A DNA stretch of 64,000 bases, taken from assembly GCF_000224145.3 (NCBI RefSeq), contig NC_020166.2:1906319-1970318 (forward strand), in the 5' to 3' direction. Shown here in pieces: positions 29,601 through 39,324 of the stretch. Each line of letters starts with the position of its first letter. Positions within the stretch are counted from its first letter, which is position 1. The notes beneath the pieces are model-generated. The model was not told the DNA's origin, searched no databases, and worked only from the letters and a program-made list of their open reading frames with translations. The position numbers were made by a program, and so were the translations under genes. This DNA is from Ciona intestinalis. Taxonomy: Eukaryota > Chordata > Ascidiacea > Phlebobranchia > Cionidae.

Positions 29601-32025
29601 ATTCCAGCTTCAACCCACTACTTGTATTAATTCCCGCATAAATTTGCTACCATCATTAACCTAAGCGACACTAAGTCTGGATTAAATTATGAACTCGTGC
29701 TAAAGAATTACTGCTGGAGAGTATTTTCGTAGTTTGCTAATTTGTCTTCATTCAAATTGTTGTCGTTTATTTTTTTTTGTCTTGAATATAAATATCTTTC
29801 TTGCGGTTTAACAGCCACGTTCTTTTCTCTTTAATTCTGTTTTATCCGCTTATTTGGTAGTACACAAAGAATATTTACAGAATTATATAACCGCAACCTC
29901 GCGACTCTAAAAGCGCGTTGGTAATTATTCAAAACACGATCAGGAAATATGATGGGGATTTAGGTGCTAACGGTACCTCAATTACCACACAGTACTATAT
30001 AAAGTTAGATATATAAAATGTTTAATAAGGGACATACAATGTTGTAAAAAATCCATACAAAAAATATTAAACAACCAACTCACTCCTGGATCAAGATTCT
30101 GCAACGTAGCTTGTCGCTGATGTATTCCAACAATCTTTTCGTTCGTTGCAACGGTTTGTTCGTAAGTACCGTCGATCCATTCTTTGGCTGATACTCTATA
30201 ATGGCGGGAATGGCATTTGTATAAGTTGGAAAATAATGACCAAAACATAGCAATATAGAAACGTTACAGTATTATAGGTTTAGCACTTCTATAAAATTGA
30301 TTACTGGTATATTTGCAGCTTTTATATCAGTTGCAAAGAATTTAAGTTACAAAATATATAATGTCCAAAATGTATAGGAACTTTTTAAAGTTGTTAGTAT
30401 TATAGGTTTAGCAGTTTATTTAAAATTAGGTTGTAAAAGCGCCGGTACTAAATAACGATGTGTTACTGTTATAAGTTTTCATTGGAATTAAATTTTAAAT
30501 AATTGTTAAAATCCAACATAAATGATGTTTTTTTTAAGCTTATAGGAACTATTTTTAAAGTTACGTTTATCAAATGTTTTTCGTCACCAATTTCACGGAA
30601 AACGGTGGAAATAAATTTCGGTATTTTGTGTCATTTGGAAAACAGATTATATTTTGTATATTTATGGTGAACTCGTTAAATCTGTTGTAGTAAACATAGA
30701 ACTGCAAATTAGGCACTGCAAATGCGGCTATCGTATCTTGCTTTGGGCGAAACCGCTTTTAGTAAATGTCATAACAAAGCGGGGACGAAGTTATAAAATG
30801 CGGGATAATAGCGGTTGCGATATACGTAAATGTAATTACCTCTTCGAATACCATAGCGAAAATTAAATTAATTAAAACAACAAACGGAGGGGAATTAGCA
30901 GCAAAACATCGTTAAAATACGCGAGAAATATAAACTACTCGAGGAAAAGTTCCAAATAAAAGCGTGGTTGCAAAACCCCCCACCGTTGTAGGTCGCAACG
31001 TTTAGCCAAAATTCCCCTCGACCAATGAACGCTCTTGATCCTTGTTCTGGAATTCGTGACGTATATTCGGTTGTGACGTAACAGACATGAGTGTTTTATC
31101 TGTTTTCAATCAACACCGCAAAATTTTAGACTTATCCGGAAATTGTTCATTTTGTCACGAACCCTGGTTTAGGACGAATAAGGAGTTACAGCGCATCCCT
31201 GGGGCGACAAACACACCTTTAATAAAGGTTAGGAATTAATAATGAGGTTGGACCTCGACGAGGATATCCGAAATCTCGGGTTTGATTGTTTATTAGAGGA
31301 TTGGAATAAATATTATTCAAGAAAAATTGTGAAAGTGATTTTTCTGACCTTCTGAATTGTTTTAACCTCAAATGTTTCATCTTCTATACAACGAGACATT
31401 ATCAAAAAAATAATAATTGTCTGTAATTTTATTGTATTTGTTTTATTCTTTTATTCCTAAACATATTAATAAATTATGAACGCTGATGTTGCTACTAGAC
31501 AATATACAAAAAATATAAATAATAATTCAACAAAATTTATAATTTGCCGACGCATTTCGTACTAATATGTACAATTGTCACACGACTAGGTTATTTGGAT
31601 TATTGAACAATATGTGTTAAAATAGTTTCCCATCTTTCCCCGCTGCTACTGTAAGACGTCGAAGCATTCAAATAAGTTTACTAAATCTTTAATCTCTCTC
31701 CTCTTATTTTTTTTTGTCTACACGCCACATTGTCGAAATAAATTAAATAAGATAACATTATATCCTAAAACATTTTTATCAGGTAAACAATGGACAAAGC
31801 ATTAACTAAATGGCTAAATAGTTCAAACATTCACCTGTATCGTACTGCTCCTTGTATATACCTGAAACCGACTTGAATCGTTTGCGCTGATGAGTCTTGT
31901 ATGTTGATACCTGCCGACCCCGTAACAGGGGTCCTTCTTCGGATTCTACTGGGTGCCCTTACCCTCCGAGAATGCGCAGATAATACAGCTATGCTTAGAT
32001 ACAACAGAAGTAATCTTAAATTCAT
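969..32025 (-). CDS. Giant mosaic CCP/sushi protein (FN3-Ly6-CCP-EGF-CCP-vWA), 3' end outside window
   Basis: I assembled 61 coding exons on the minus strand, starting at the ATG at 32025. Every exon has GT/AG borders and each splice phase matches the next, giving 10,355 coding bases (about 3,451 residues) with no stop. The reading is still open, in phase 2, at 969. Exon positions are given in the block entries below. Domain order is signal peptide, FN3-like, Ly6/uPAR, 9 CCPs, EGF, 38 CCPs and vWA. CCP modules show the usual four cysteines, a CxxGY motif and a Trp before the last Cys. Such proteins are extracellular and bind complement, matrix or cell-surface ligands; the ligand here is unknown. 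The domain order differs from SVEP1, where vWA is N-terminal. A membrane anchor or secreted end would lie left of the window. The single-gene model rests on matching phases and lack of internal stops or start exons. A split into two genes, for instance between the Ly6 and first CCP exons (1.4-kb intron), cannot be excluded without cDNA. Confidence 0.85.
2840..4592 (-). other. CCP modules 44-47 (exons 53-57)
   Basis: Exons are 4416-4592 (177 b), 4194-4266 (73 b), 3810-3916 (107 b), 3316-3580 (265 b) and 2840-2949 (110 b). CCP44 is a single exon. CCP45 is split across exons 54-55 (ISCNASFQNIEHGN then YTCDDGYQLDGQ...QWSSVKPQC). Exon 56 holds CCP46 and the first half of CCP47. Exon 57 finishes CCP47 with RWGGTPPCC, an unusual Cys-Cys end. 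CCP47 appears to lack the usual GY motif. Confidence 0.8.
4868..5796 (-). repeat. CCP triplet unit 11, divergent (exons 50-52; CCPs 41-43)
   Basis: Exons are 5617-5796 (180 b), 5234-5442 (209 b) and 4868-5015 (148 b), in phases 1-1, 1-0 and 0-1, so the rhythm holds. The sequence has drifted. The first module reads CSFSGCDHGYE with an extra Cys. The third lacks the CxxGYE motif (CRLNCDLTSTLVGASESNC). This is the most degenerate unit and borders the non-repeat CCPs. Confidence 0.82.
6045..7145 (-). repeat. CCP triplet unit 10 (exons 47-49; CCPs 38-40)
   Basis: Exons are 6966-7145 (180 b), 6422-6648 (227 b) and 6045-6201 (157 b), in phases 1-1, 1-0 and 0-1. The middle module has the loop HHSGDYYVTTLASSC and a shorter linker (CVRVTCPTM) than the other units. 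Confidence 0.87.
6700..6770 (+). repeat. Decayed tRNA-like sequence, CCP-gene intron 47
   Basis: GGTTCAGTGGTAGGGC followed by TTGCATTGTAAGCAA forms a D-arm/anticodon-arm-like pair with TGT in the loop. The T arm is degenerate, so it is a pseudo-tRNA or SINE fragment. Confidence 0.4.
7498..8449 (-). repeat. CCP triplet unit 9 (exons 44-46; CCPs 35-37)
   Basis: Exons are 8252-8449 (198 b), 7854-8077 (224 b) and 7498-7651 (154 b), in phases 1-1, 1-0 and 0-1. The first module has an acidic insert (VVDPEDDYDVIKGIQC). The middle module ends CDNNRCPANDTSIQE. Confidence 0.88.
8703..9803 (-). repeat. CCP triplet unit 8 (exons 41-43; CCPs 32-34)
   Basis: Exons are 9603-9803 (201 b), 9190-9431 (242 b) and 8703-8859 (157 b), in phases 1-1, 1-0 and 0-1. 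The first module is longer than the usual 177 b because of an insert (TSNQAIPVNISTRC). The middle loop is Asn/Ser-rich (QPSNSNNQHSEVITC). Confidence 0.88.
10069..11097 (-). repeat. CCP triplet unit 7 (exons 38-40; CCPs 29-31)
   Basis: Exons are 10921-11097 (177 b), 10420-10655 (236 b) and 10069-10222 (154 b), in phases 1-1, 1-0 and 0-1. The middle loop reads VFGSYITEAHVTSQC and the module ends CEKKTCSHEDEAFVA. Confidence 0.88.
11425..12587 (-). repeat. CCP triplet unit 6 (exons 35-37; CCPs 26-28)
   Basis: Exons are 12411-12587 (177 b), 11895-12118 (224 b) and 11425-11581 (157 b), in phases 1-1, 1-0 and 0-1. The middle module ends CMKKKCPMNSADIVK. The third exon starts ASLIGEVVC. Confidence 0.88.
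12943..14075 (-). repeat. CCP triplet unit 5 (exons 32-34; CCPs 23-25)
   Basis: Exons are 13899-14075 (177 b), 13422-13642 (221 b) and 12943-13102 (160 b), in phases 1-1, 1-0 and 0-1. The middle module ends CEKKVCSSNDTDLIK. The intron between exons 33 and 34 holds a small direct repeat (separate entry). Confidence 0.88.
13125..13340. repeat. Direct duplication in CCP-gene intron 33
   Basis: Two arms (about 13137-13215 and 13260-13340) share the phrases TTTGGTTGGTTT, GGAACTT-GAGTGA and TTATCTATGGTTGCCAC. A related copy lies in reverse at about 345-460. Confidence 0.55.
14364..15460 (-). repeat. CCP triplet unit 4 (exons 29-31; CCPs 20-22)
   Basis: Exons are 15284-15460 (177 b), 14707-14933 (227 b) and 14364-14517 (154 b), in phases 1-1, 1-0 and 0-1. 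The middle module ends CVKKLCSHADPTLVN. The third exon starts ALDHGSIDC. Confidence 0.88.
15734..16848 (-). repeat. CCP triplet unit 3 (exons 26-28; CCPs 17-19)
   Basis: Exons are 16672-16848 (177 b), 16280-16530 (251 b) and 15734-15887 (154 b), in phases 1-1, 1-0 and 0-1. The middle module has an acidic/serine-rich loop (TDSPTSNTEDSPDTAVLTC) and ends CKRKQCSMHDGAITR. Confidence 0.88.
17184..18102 (-). repeat. CCP triplet unit 2 (exons 23-25; CCPs 14-16)
   Basis: Exons are 17926-18102 (177 b), 17482-17777 (296 b) and 17184-17340 (157 b), in phases 1-1, 1-0 and 0-1. The middle exon is the longest of the array: a loop of about 30 residues, rich in basic residues, lies between GYEFDEANS and the third Cys. 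It ends CVKHSCEPSEDEMRQ. Confidence 0.88.
18378..19653 (-). repeat. CCP triplet unit 1 (exons 20-22; CCPs 11-13)
   Basis: Exons are 19477-19653 (177 b, phase 1-1), 19012-19268 (257 b, 1-0) and 18378-18531 (154 b, 0-1). The middle module carries a long insert (FVASPQETLLPFGLLLFPIA) before its third Cys and ends CEKKQCLPTFTDVHS. The first Cys of the next module therefore lies in the middle exon. The third exon begins VRPNSQITC. Confidence 0.88.
19947..20126 (-). other. CCP module 10 (exon 19)
   Basis: This 180-base phase 1-1 exon encodes a full CCP from FCPEFPPDSRSSVTC to GTWNELFATC, with GYEPRGGG in the middle. It sits between the EGF and the first triplet unit. It lacks the FxSxC motif typical of the array. 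Confidence 0.85.
20386..20508 (-). other. Calcium-binding-type EGF domain (exon 18)
   Basis: This single phase 1-1 exon encodes DVDECAVNNGGCDHFCSN followed by GGYQCSCRENYQL and DGATC. It has six cysteines and the D-x-D/N-E-C start with the aromatic/Gly pattern of a cbEGF (residues about 809-849). It is the only EGF in the visible protein and marks the border between the irregular CCPs and the long CCP array. Confidence 0.93.
20806..26093 (-). other. CCP/sushi modules 1-9 (exons 6-17)
   Basis: Exons are 25905-26093, 25443-25572, 25305-25387, 24254-24430, 23990-24172, 23542-23721, 22882-23012, 22502-22583, 21893-22093, 21503-21679, 21275-21401 and 20806-20891. Single-exon CCPs are exons 6, 9, 10, 11, 14 and 15, mostly 177-201 bases in phase 1-1. 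CCPs 2, 6 and 9 are each split over two exons. Examples are GYEMRGTPSSVC...RWSNAAPLC and GYEPTSEANFQC...RWNRPKARC. CCP9 (exons 16-17) is divergent: it has a long first half with an extra Cys pair (FECPLRC) and ends EWIISQSLEC. These modules are less alike than those of the triplet array and do not follow its exon rhythm. Confidence 0.85.
23309..23502. mobile_element. MITE-like element, family A, in intron 11 of the CCP gene
   Basis: Reverse copy ending TTTTCCCCCACCTTACTATG, with the CAGCGGTCCATGGGAG interior shared with 49801-50005. Other decayed copies in this gene lie near 1820-2017, 3947-4136, 7239-7383, 27640-27745 and 29852-30002. Confidence 0.55.
26157..26352. mobile_element. MITE-like element, family A
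   Basis: Starts TATAGTAGGATGGGAAAAG and ends with the inverse (TCCCATCTTCCCCCACTGTACTATA), about 195 bases with no ORF. The middle carries GTAAATAAAGAAC...AATTAGACAACCGTATCC, shared by other copies. Terminal inverted repeats and small size fit a MITE. Confidence 0.7.
27547..28999 (-). other. Ly6/uPAR three-finger domain (end of exon 3, exon 4 27931-28067, exon 5 27525-27595)
   Basis: Residues about 130-219 start with LRCYTC and end with CQCMCKSDLCNA. This matches the Ly6/uPAR signature LxCxxC ... C-D-x-C-N. Between them are cysteines in NREC, VQECPAG, DSCLN, KRCAQ and ASCRG, enough for the usual disulfide set. Ly6 domains are extracellular and protein-binding. Here the domain is followed by more protein instead of a GPI signal. 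Confidence 0.8.
28997..31925 (-). other. Fibronectin type III-like domain (end of exon 1, exon 2 30084-30195, start of exon 3 28916-29083)
   Basis: Residues about 35-127 read as one FN3-like fold. There is a Y-x-V strand (VRYRVSAKEW), the hallmark LQNLDPGREYLIQVQGLN with the conserved L-x-x-L-x-P-G-x-x-Y-x-I-x-V pattern, and a final SVSEHV strand. The conserved early Trp is not obvious, so the assignment is by pattern only. Phases 2/0/0 join exons 1-3 without a stop. Confidence 0.6.
29121..29345. repeat. Tandem array with a unit of about 60-65 bases, in CCP-gene intron 2
   Basis: At least three units share TTATACAC(C/T)CCATGCTCACTG...GAGTTATAACATGG(T/G)TG. Single relatives occur near 13690-13820 and 23040-23110. 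The array starts just upstream of the exon 3 acceptor at 29083. Confidence 0.55.
31835..32025 (-). other. Exon 1: signal peptide and basic linker
   Basis: The exon starts at the ATG at 32025 and ends at a GT donor after 31835 (phase 2). It opens MNLRLLLLYLSIAVLSAHS, a clear signal peptide with a leucine-rich core and likely cleavage after AHS. A strongly basic stretch follows (RRVRAPSRIRRR), which could be a proprotein-convertase site. The last third (INIQDSSAQTIQVGFRYIQG) begins the FN3-like domain. The start was chosen because it gives a full signal peptide and no earlier in-frame exon was seen. Confidence 0.8.
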
Positions 32026-35000
32026 GTTGTTTTTTGTTCCAAATTTCGTGGCGTTTCTAATAATTCCTGCAAAGGCAAAAGGTAATTATAATGTAAACCT
32101 CTGTTTGAACAAATGCTGAAACATTTGATTATTTTCTACGATTTTTTTACAAATATTTACCATTCACGTTAAAACTTTTACATTTGTAACAATTTTGGTG
32201 ATTTATAATATCGGGTTAAATTAAAATCCACGAAAATTTTAATCCTAAGTTTTATCTGCTATAGATCGTATTAAATATACAAAGCTACCGGCGGTGAGTC
32301 AACGTTTAATATTTTAATTTAAATCAAAGAACATTCAATATACTTGTGGTCTTTAAGTCTGATAGCAGGCGCCGATTTAATGACAAGTCTTTAAGTAGAC
32401 ACCATCATTTATATAAACCATTGGCGGGTACGTGGTGTTAATTTAAAATATTCTCACATCGTCGGCCTGCGCGCAACCTTATAAGCGCATGACTCGGCTA
32501 CGGATTTGCGGGCAGAATCAACACGCGATCAAACTTTAACATTTCATGTTGGTTTATATTAAAATATCGGCGTTGGTTTATATTCAAATATCGTGCCGAC
32601 AAAACCTAAATAAAATACCACATTATGACATCATAATACTGCGCATCAAACAGCATTGTCATGTCATACTACTTAAGGTTAACCGCGTCGCTATGACCCG
32701 CTAAAGCAGCAATATCCCACAACCTCTCACCAGCCACTCCATGCTTCTGAAAAACCTTGTAGCGGTACCTGCTTATAAACGAATCCAGCCTTCAAAAAGT
32801 TTTTCTCCTTGCGAGGCAGTGGGCGTGATCGATTTGCTCCCCGCCTTAAATTAGCCACGCAATTGCGTGAAGTTACGTAGACGTCGGTAGCTGGATAGGT
32901 CAGCTATTAAATTCATCAACTATTTTCGTTTATCATCCGGTGCGCCGTCAAATTGATAAAAAATTCACAAATTTTATTGACACAAATCTTTTGCCAAATT
33001 ATTTTGGCCCCACCTCAACCAAGTAACAACTGAAATAACATTTTATTTCACCCTGCTACACCCATATGCGGGTATATGTGAAGTCTTCAAATAGGCGTTA
33101 CTCTGCAATTTACAGCCGAAATAACAAGCTAGTTGGAACTGGCTCGTCTTCTAATTTGTATCACAAGTCTGTAGGTCGTTAGATTGTCGGTTATTTGTTT
33201 TCTTTACAGATTTCAAGTTCACTTTTAAAAAAATAATAAACTTCCAATTTAACGAACTTTGCGTTGGATTTAGATGGCTGAGGATTAAGCCACTAAGTTG
33301 TGCATATATAACTCTGTTATTACATTTTTTGTGTAAGAAAAACATAAAATAAATTATAGTAGGGGGGGAGAGATGAGACGTATTTTCATTCTATTTCTAG
33401 TTCTATTTTTATGGTCGTTATACGGAAGCATGTACTGTGTAAGCTATTAAAATATCGTTCATTTAGTAAATTGTGTTGTAGGTAAACTTAGATTCGTCGT
33501 TAAGGTGGTAAAAATAACCCAGGTATGCAACTATGTGCTCGCTACTTGACCCTACAAAGAAAGACATTAAAAAGTCGCCGTTAGTTCTCAGATCGAAGCA
33601 ATTAACCGACACTTACTATCAAGGTCTGGATTGTTGCGTGCGGATCTAATTACAAGCTACTGTAGATCAAAATCTTGACATAAAAGAAAAAAGTTCGTGT
33701 ACCAAAGTCAAAATATGCCGCAACCACGTGATTGTGGATCACTGTGACGTAACAGAGGTATCTGTTGATTTGCAGTTTCGAAAAACAACACAATTTCGAG
33801 AATTATATTTTGGTGCAGAGCGATTTTGTTTGTTAGTTTTATATTTGCGAATATACAGCATACCATTTTGTTTATTATATTTGGATAAATCAGACTACTC
33901 TATGGTATGAGGCGTGTCGTTACACGCAACTTTTCTCCCAATTAAATTTTACCTTATTTTCATAAACACAACTCACTGTGAGTTTATTGTATGTTGGCTT
34001 TATAGTTTGTAGGCTACCTGTAGCTTGTTTTTAACGTCTGTCATTTTGTCACTAATTCCTTTCTATTCGCTGTTTTTAAATTATTTGATCTTTTCTATCG
34101 TAATTAAAGAAGTAATTAAAATTGATGCTAATATTCTACAAACTTTTATCAATATTGCATAACTTGACCGGGGTCGTGAGTTTAGCATAAATACCGGTTC
34201 GTGAAATATCGAACTGCAACATCAGAGTATTCGAGGAATTCGTCACATAGTTTATGCTTGCGTGCAAAACATCGCGTGGTTTACGAGAACAAACGTGAAA
34301 AAGCGCACGAATAGAAACGATATTTAATGGAGGGAAAATTACACGTGTTTGTTGTAATAGTGACATCATGGAAATATTTAAACCAGGCAATGATTATGAT
34401 GAAACAATGGTTTAATACTTGTCATTATGACAAGTCCATTGTGACGATTTCTCGGTTTCATAGTTTTGCTGTCCGCACTGTACTACAATGTGCAGCATTT
34501 TGCAATCTCTATATCATATGTAAAGTTTCCACAAACATGGACATTTAAATAGTTTAAAGAAAACCTATGGACCCTTGGATTTAAGTCAGTGTTGGCCGAT
34601 TGCCCCAACACCCTGCGAATTTGGCCATAGTAGGTATATATTACTCCCAAATTAGAGTTTTTAGCAAGATTGTCTCTTTTATTTATCGTATGTAGAGTTT
34701 ATATACGGACTCGGATCGTATGCATATTGTTCATCTTGTGTTGTAATGTGCAACATTTTGCTACCAAGCACAAAAAGCTTAACGACGAACAGTAATGTTT
34801 TAAATGAGTATTAGTTTAAACATAGAAAGTTTTAAATAATTATATGAGTCACTTTATGGAAATTTTACTCCGCGAATGCATTACAAATACATCTATAACT
34901 GTGCCCACGTTACAGCAAGACTTAGGGAATTAATCTTCCCTGCTTAAGTAATTAAGCCATGAATGCTACACACGATACACAGCCCCTCACGTTATATGAA

Positions 35001-35945
35001 ATGGTGTAAACGTTCTGCAGTCTAAAATCACAGTTTGGTCCAATCGTGCACGATTGCCATGCATATGACGTATCTAAACCACACAGAAATCGCCAAAAAA
35101 GCCGCCAAAATATTGCTGAACGTGCTACAATAGAGCACGGACGATTGACATTTCTATTATTTAGCCAATATAGCAGGAACTGCTTATATAACGTTGATGA
35201 TAAATTTAAATGGGCGCTATAAAATAATGACTTCCGTGAATACGCTGACATGCATGAACTATATCGAAAGTTGCGTATCCCGCAAAGTTTATTGATATTT
35301 AATTTGACAAATCATGTCGAGATAAAACTTTAATTTTGTAAAGATTAATTTTTTCGGAGCCAAGAATCGAGAAATGTTGCGTGTGTATTATGATGTAATA
35401 AGGAAAATTTTAATATTGCGAAGAGATGGATTAATGTTTTATGTAACAATGCCTATTGTAATTGTCGCTATGTGAAACACTAATTGGTATGACGTAATAA
35501 TCAAACCAGCGCGAAACGCGGAAATCTCATCATTATATCGATTAGAAAAACAATTAAAGTTGCAGTTTTATGTTATTATGACGTCATAGAGACATCGATC
35601 ACTTGAGTTTCGCGCACCGTTTGATACGTATGTGGAACTTATAATGGCTTCTATGCACGTTATGTGTTGAGTCATAATTTATTGAAGAATTTTGGAATTT
35701 TGTTCATACGTACATCCCTGTCTCACGTGAGGATATTACGGTACGTTATACTACGCGCGTGTTTTAGGGGTACTTCGTGCGCAATTTACGTTGCGTAACA
35801 AAATAAGTACAGGGACAACTCAAGCTTTTTAAAATCTTAAATCCCATGCCTTGCCGCAGAACCTCACCGTTATAAAATACGTAACAGGCCTATGAAAATA
35901 AAAAAAAGTGTTTGTCTTAACATTTTTCTGCGTACAAATATACAA

Positions 35946-36154
35946 TATAGTAAGGTGGGAGATGGTAGAAAACATTTTTAGTCTATTTTCTTTTCCAATT
36001 GCAATTAATTTGATTTACCAAACAAACATTTAAAGATCTTTTTATAAAACCGTATCTCACGGCTCCCATATAGATTGGTAATTGTTTAAAACACGATCAG
36101 GATATTTGGATATTATGTGTCAAAGGTGTTCCACCTTCCCCTCCCCTACTATAT
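35946..36154. mobile_element. MITE-like element, family A
   Basis: Full-length copy from TATAGTAAGGTGGGAGATGG to CCCCTCCCCTACTATAT, with the shared AAACACGATCAGGATATTTG interior. Confidence 0.7.
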
Positions 36155-36840
36155 CTTAAAGACCACCAACAACTGCTAATATTTAGACCCAAATTTTAAC
36201 ATTAAAGTTTGCGAGACAATAAAGTAAGATAATGACGTCATCGTGTTGTTTTGTACATTTTATTATATTCAGTCACGACGTAATTATATAGCTTGGAGTC
36301 TTGTTTAACGCGCAGCTGGTCAATAATGATGCAAAAGTGTTGCGACGCGCACAACGGTCGAGAAGTGCGTAATGTAATTGGCATACCAGGGCAAGTTATA
36401 CACCTTAGGTTGCCGCTTAATCGTCTCATCAGGTCGATTGAAATCGGTTTATAATTATTGTTTACATTAACTTCGAAGAAGGGTGGGGAAAGTTAGAGCT
36501 TTAACGAATCTGAATGTGAAGTAAAGGCAACCATGGCTTGCATGGAATGTAAATCACCCGAGGTTATGTTTGATATTGCGTGAATAATTTTGCGATAAAT
36601 ACGACGCAGCTATAACTTTATAGCTAAAAACTCAGAAGTATGGGTTATTTTTAGGTTCACAACACATTAAGATCTTTTGGATTCTTTTCTACCACACCAT
36701 ATTTTAAACACCTCCTATTTACAATTTACACAACCCAAGCAGAAACTTCTCATAGGTTATTGTTAATCACTATATCGTGGCGCACCTAATTTGGGCAGCC
36801 TGGGTTATAAAAGATATCCCATAACTCAAATAAATATAAG

Positions 36841-37035
36841 CTATATTAGGGCAAGATGGTTTATGCGATCTTTCCATTTTATCGTCCAATTTGGTAGCGA
36901 ACAAATGACATTAAAAGAATTATATAACCGTATCCTTAGCAGGACTCTAAAAGAGATTTGTTAATTGCTTTAAACCACGATTAGGGAATAATGAATATGT
37001 GCTGAGGGTATCCTATCCTACCCGCACTACTATAT
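36841..37035. mobile_element. MITE-like element, family A
   Basis: Copy from CTATATTAGGGCAAGATGG to CCCGCACTACTATAT with the family interior (AATTATATAACCGTATCC). Confidence 0.65.
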
Positions 37036-38533
37036 ATTGCATTTATTAATCCATTCAACCCTCTCCTTTTTGCAAACATTGCAAAACTCACGTTCGTGAC
37101 GTCACGAAGTACGTGAAGTAATCCAAATGACGTCAAATGATTGACGTGTGTTGTAACAATTGGCATTGTGTCGTTTGACTTACGTGAGTTGCAGACGATT
37201 ATAAATGTCAACAAGTGTGCAAAAAGCAATTTGTTTACAAATCCCCACGACTTACAATCAACGTGAGCTTTAATTATTCGGCATATCTTGGAAATTAGAC
37301 AAAGTATGGGACGTAATCTTTAAGTAATGATTCCTCCACTTAACGTTGAGGGTTCAATTAAACAATTACAACAACGTGTAGGAGGCATAGTGTTGTGTAA
37401 GTGTGTGGAAAATTCCCTTGTTAAATTATATCGGGTTAGGGAATTCTTGATATGATACGTCTTCATAATATCCCACTGTTCCAAGTGCTGGGTGAAAGTT
37501 CTGAATGTGCAGTATTATGCGTATATGGTACAAGTGGTCTATGGGGGAAGATGGATATACGGTTAGAACACAATATCCCATATTTCCTAATCTGGGTTTT
37601 GCATTTAGCATGACCTAAACTGCTGGTGTAAGTTGACATGCATAATAGTAACCCACAGGCCACAAGTTACCCTTAATGCGTGGTTAACGTGGCGTCATAT
37701 CGTCATGGCATTCATTATACAAGGCCTATATACGTGTTGGTATAGGTTAAGGTTTAATATAGCATAACGCAATCTCGATGTTTTTTTTTATAACTCAAGA
37801 CTCACGCTATAGACATCCTGAGCCTACGTGTGTGAAATGACGTAAGCCCTATAGGTTTGGGTTTAAAAATCACGTTTTGCGTAATTCGGTTGCGTGGTCG
37901 GATGAAGGAAACGTGAAGGTTTAGCAGACATTGCGTAATTCTACGGGAAACGCAATATTAGGATTGAAAGCGACACCATGTATGGTGGGGTAAAGGGTCT
38001 GCCGGTGCGATGCATTCGCGGAATATAAAAGATTTATGGTTTATATTCTGCATGTCTGTGCCAGTGTCGAAGCACGGATTCGTGTGGGTATCGAAGTGTC
38101 TAGCCATGAATCTATGGATGGGTTATTGTGGGGGTTGCGACTGTATATAAGTCACGTTCATTGCTACCCAATGGTTTTAATGTCTAAGTCACGAATAATA
38201 TGACGTTATTCGTAGACGAATTAAGTTTAATGCTTCCGTACTTCGTGCGGTTTAGTGAGGCGTGAAATGGCAGGATAGAACTTAATGTCGTATAATTGGA
38301 TAAGTCATTATTCAATATTTGTTCGTGTGCTTTGTATATGGATGTCCGTGTATGCATCTACGTATATGAATGCGGCCGATATTGGGGCAATTAATCTGCA
38401 TGCAATCTGCGAGTTGCAACAAACTTGGTTGCGTGAGAGTGATTGTTATGTAATAAACGAACTGAATGTTGCTTTATGATGATTCAGACAGGCTGATCGG
38501 AATTTTGTCTCGTTTTTCCAATCGAAGATAATG

Positions 38534-38845
38534 TATAGTAGGGTGGGGGAAGATGGGACACTTTTTACCTCTATTTTCACCTCTCAGTTAAGTAAACAAG
38601 GAACATTCAAGGAACTATAAAATTGTTGTGCCAAAAGTGTTCCATCTTCCCCCAGCCTACTTTAGTGGGGTAAGATGGATAACGTTGAACAATATCCATA
38701 TTTCCTAACCATGTTTTTAACAATAAACAACGCTATTTTACGGTCGTGGGAACACGGCTGTATAATGTTCCGTAATTAATCTTTATTTACTACTAGGATA
38801 AATGGAACGAAAAAATATAATGAAATGCATCATCTTACCAAGATT
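38534..38845. mobile_element. Two adjacent MITE-like copies, family A
   Basis: A 129-base internally deleted copy (38534-38662) abuts a second copy in the opposite internal orientation (38663-38845). They touch with no spacer, suggesting insertion next to or into an existing element. Confidence 0.6.
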
Positions 38846-39292
38846 AATGATAAGTACAAGTACTCATAGTGAGCCTCGAACACGCAACGCTGAACATTGC
38901 AGTGTTAGCCGAAAATGTAACATTTTGGTTTTGATTTTAAATTCATAATCTGATACGGCTTTTCGCATAAAGCAGAACGACTTGAGATAAACGGCGGTAA
39001 TTTAAACATTTGTGAAGTATTGAACAGCGACCTCTTGTGCTAATAAAACTTAAATAAGACCGCACACTAGAACGCAATAAAGAGTCGAAACGTAAATGAC
39101 CTTTTGGCATTGCATAAACACAGTGGTTACCAGTGGTTACATTGTATAACTTATATTAGTAACCACTGGATTAAACAGATAAACATTGAGTGTCTTGCCC
39201 AAAGACACCTTTGCAAAAAAATAACGTTTTTCTAAACTTCTGCCTAAAATTACAACTTAATACACAAAAAAACAGGGAAAAAATCAAAATAT

Positions 39293-39298
39293 TTTATT
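39293..39298 (-). terminator. Poly(A) signal for COQ4
   Basis: AATAAA on the minus strand about 27 bases past the COQ4 stop codon. Its position suits a very short 3' UTR. Confidence 0.6.
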
Positions 39299-39324
39299 GC
39301 ATTAAAATAAACAAATAAATAATT

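Larger units (their letters stand above)
32026..39292. other. 7.3-kb gene-poor spacer
   Basis: No exon with good splice signals or recognisable protein was found. Open frames here (for example 38285-38479 plus, 64 codons) do not resemble known families. It contains MITE-like copies at 35946-36154, 36841-37035, 38534-38662 and 38663-38845 and fragments at 33356 and 37540. The part just after 32026 should include the promoter of the giant CCP gene. Confidence 0.5.

Noticed and set aside
34952..35251. 99-codon minus-strand ORF in the gene-poor spacer
   Set aside because: No family features, biased chance-like composition and no supporting neighbours or splice sites.
38285..38479. 64-codon plus-strand ORF with a hydrophobic start
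   Set aside because: No recognisable family, no context, and the hydrophobic stretch is weak as a signal peptide.
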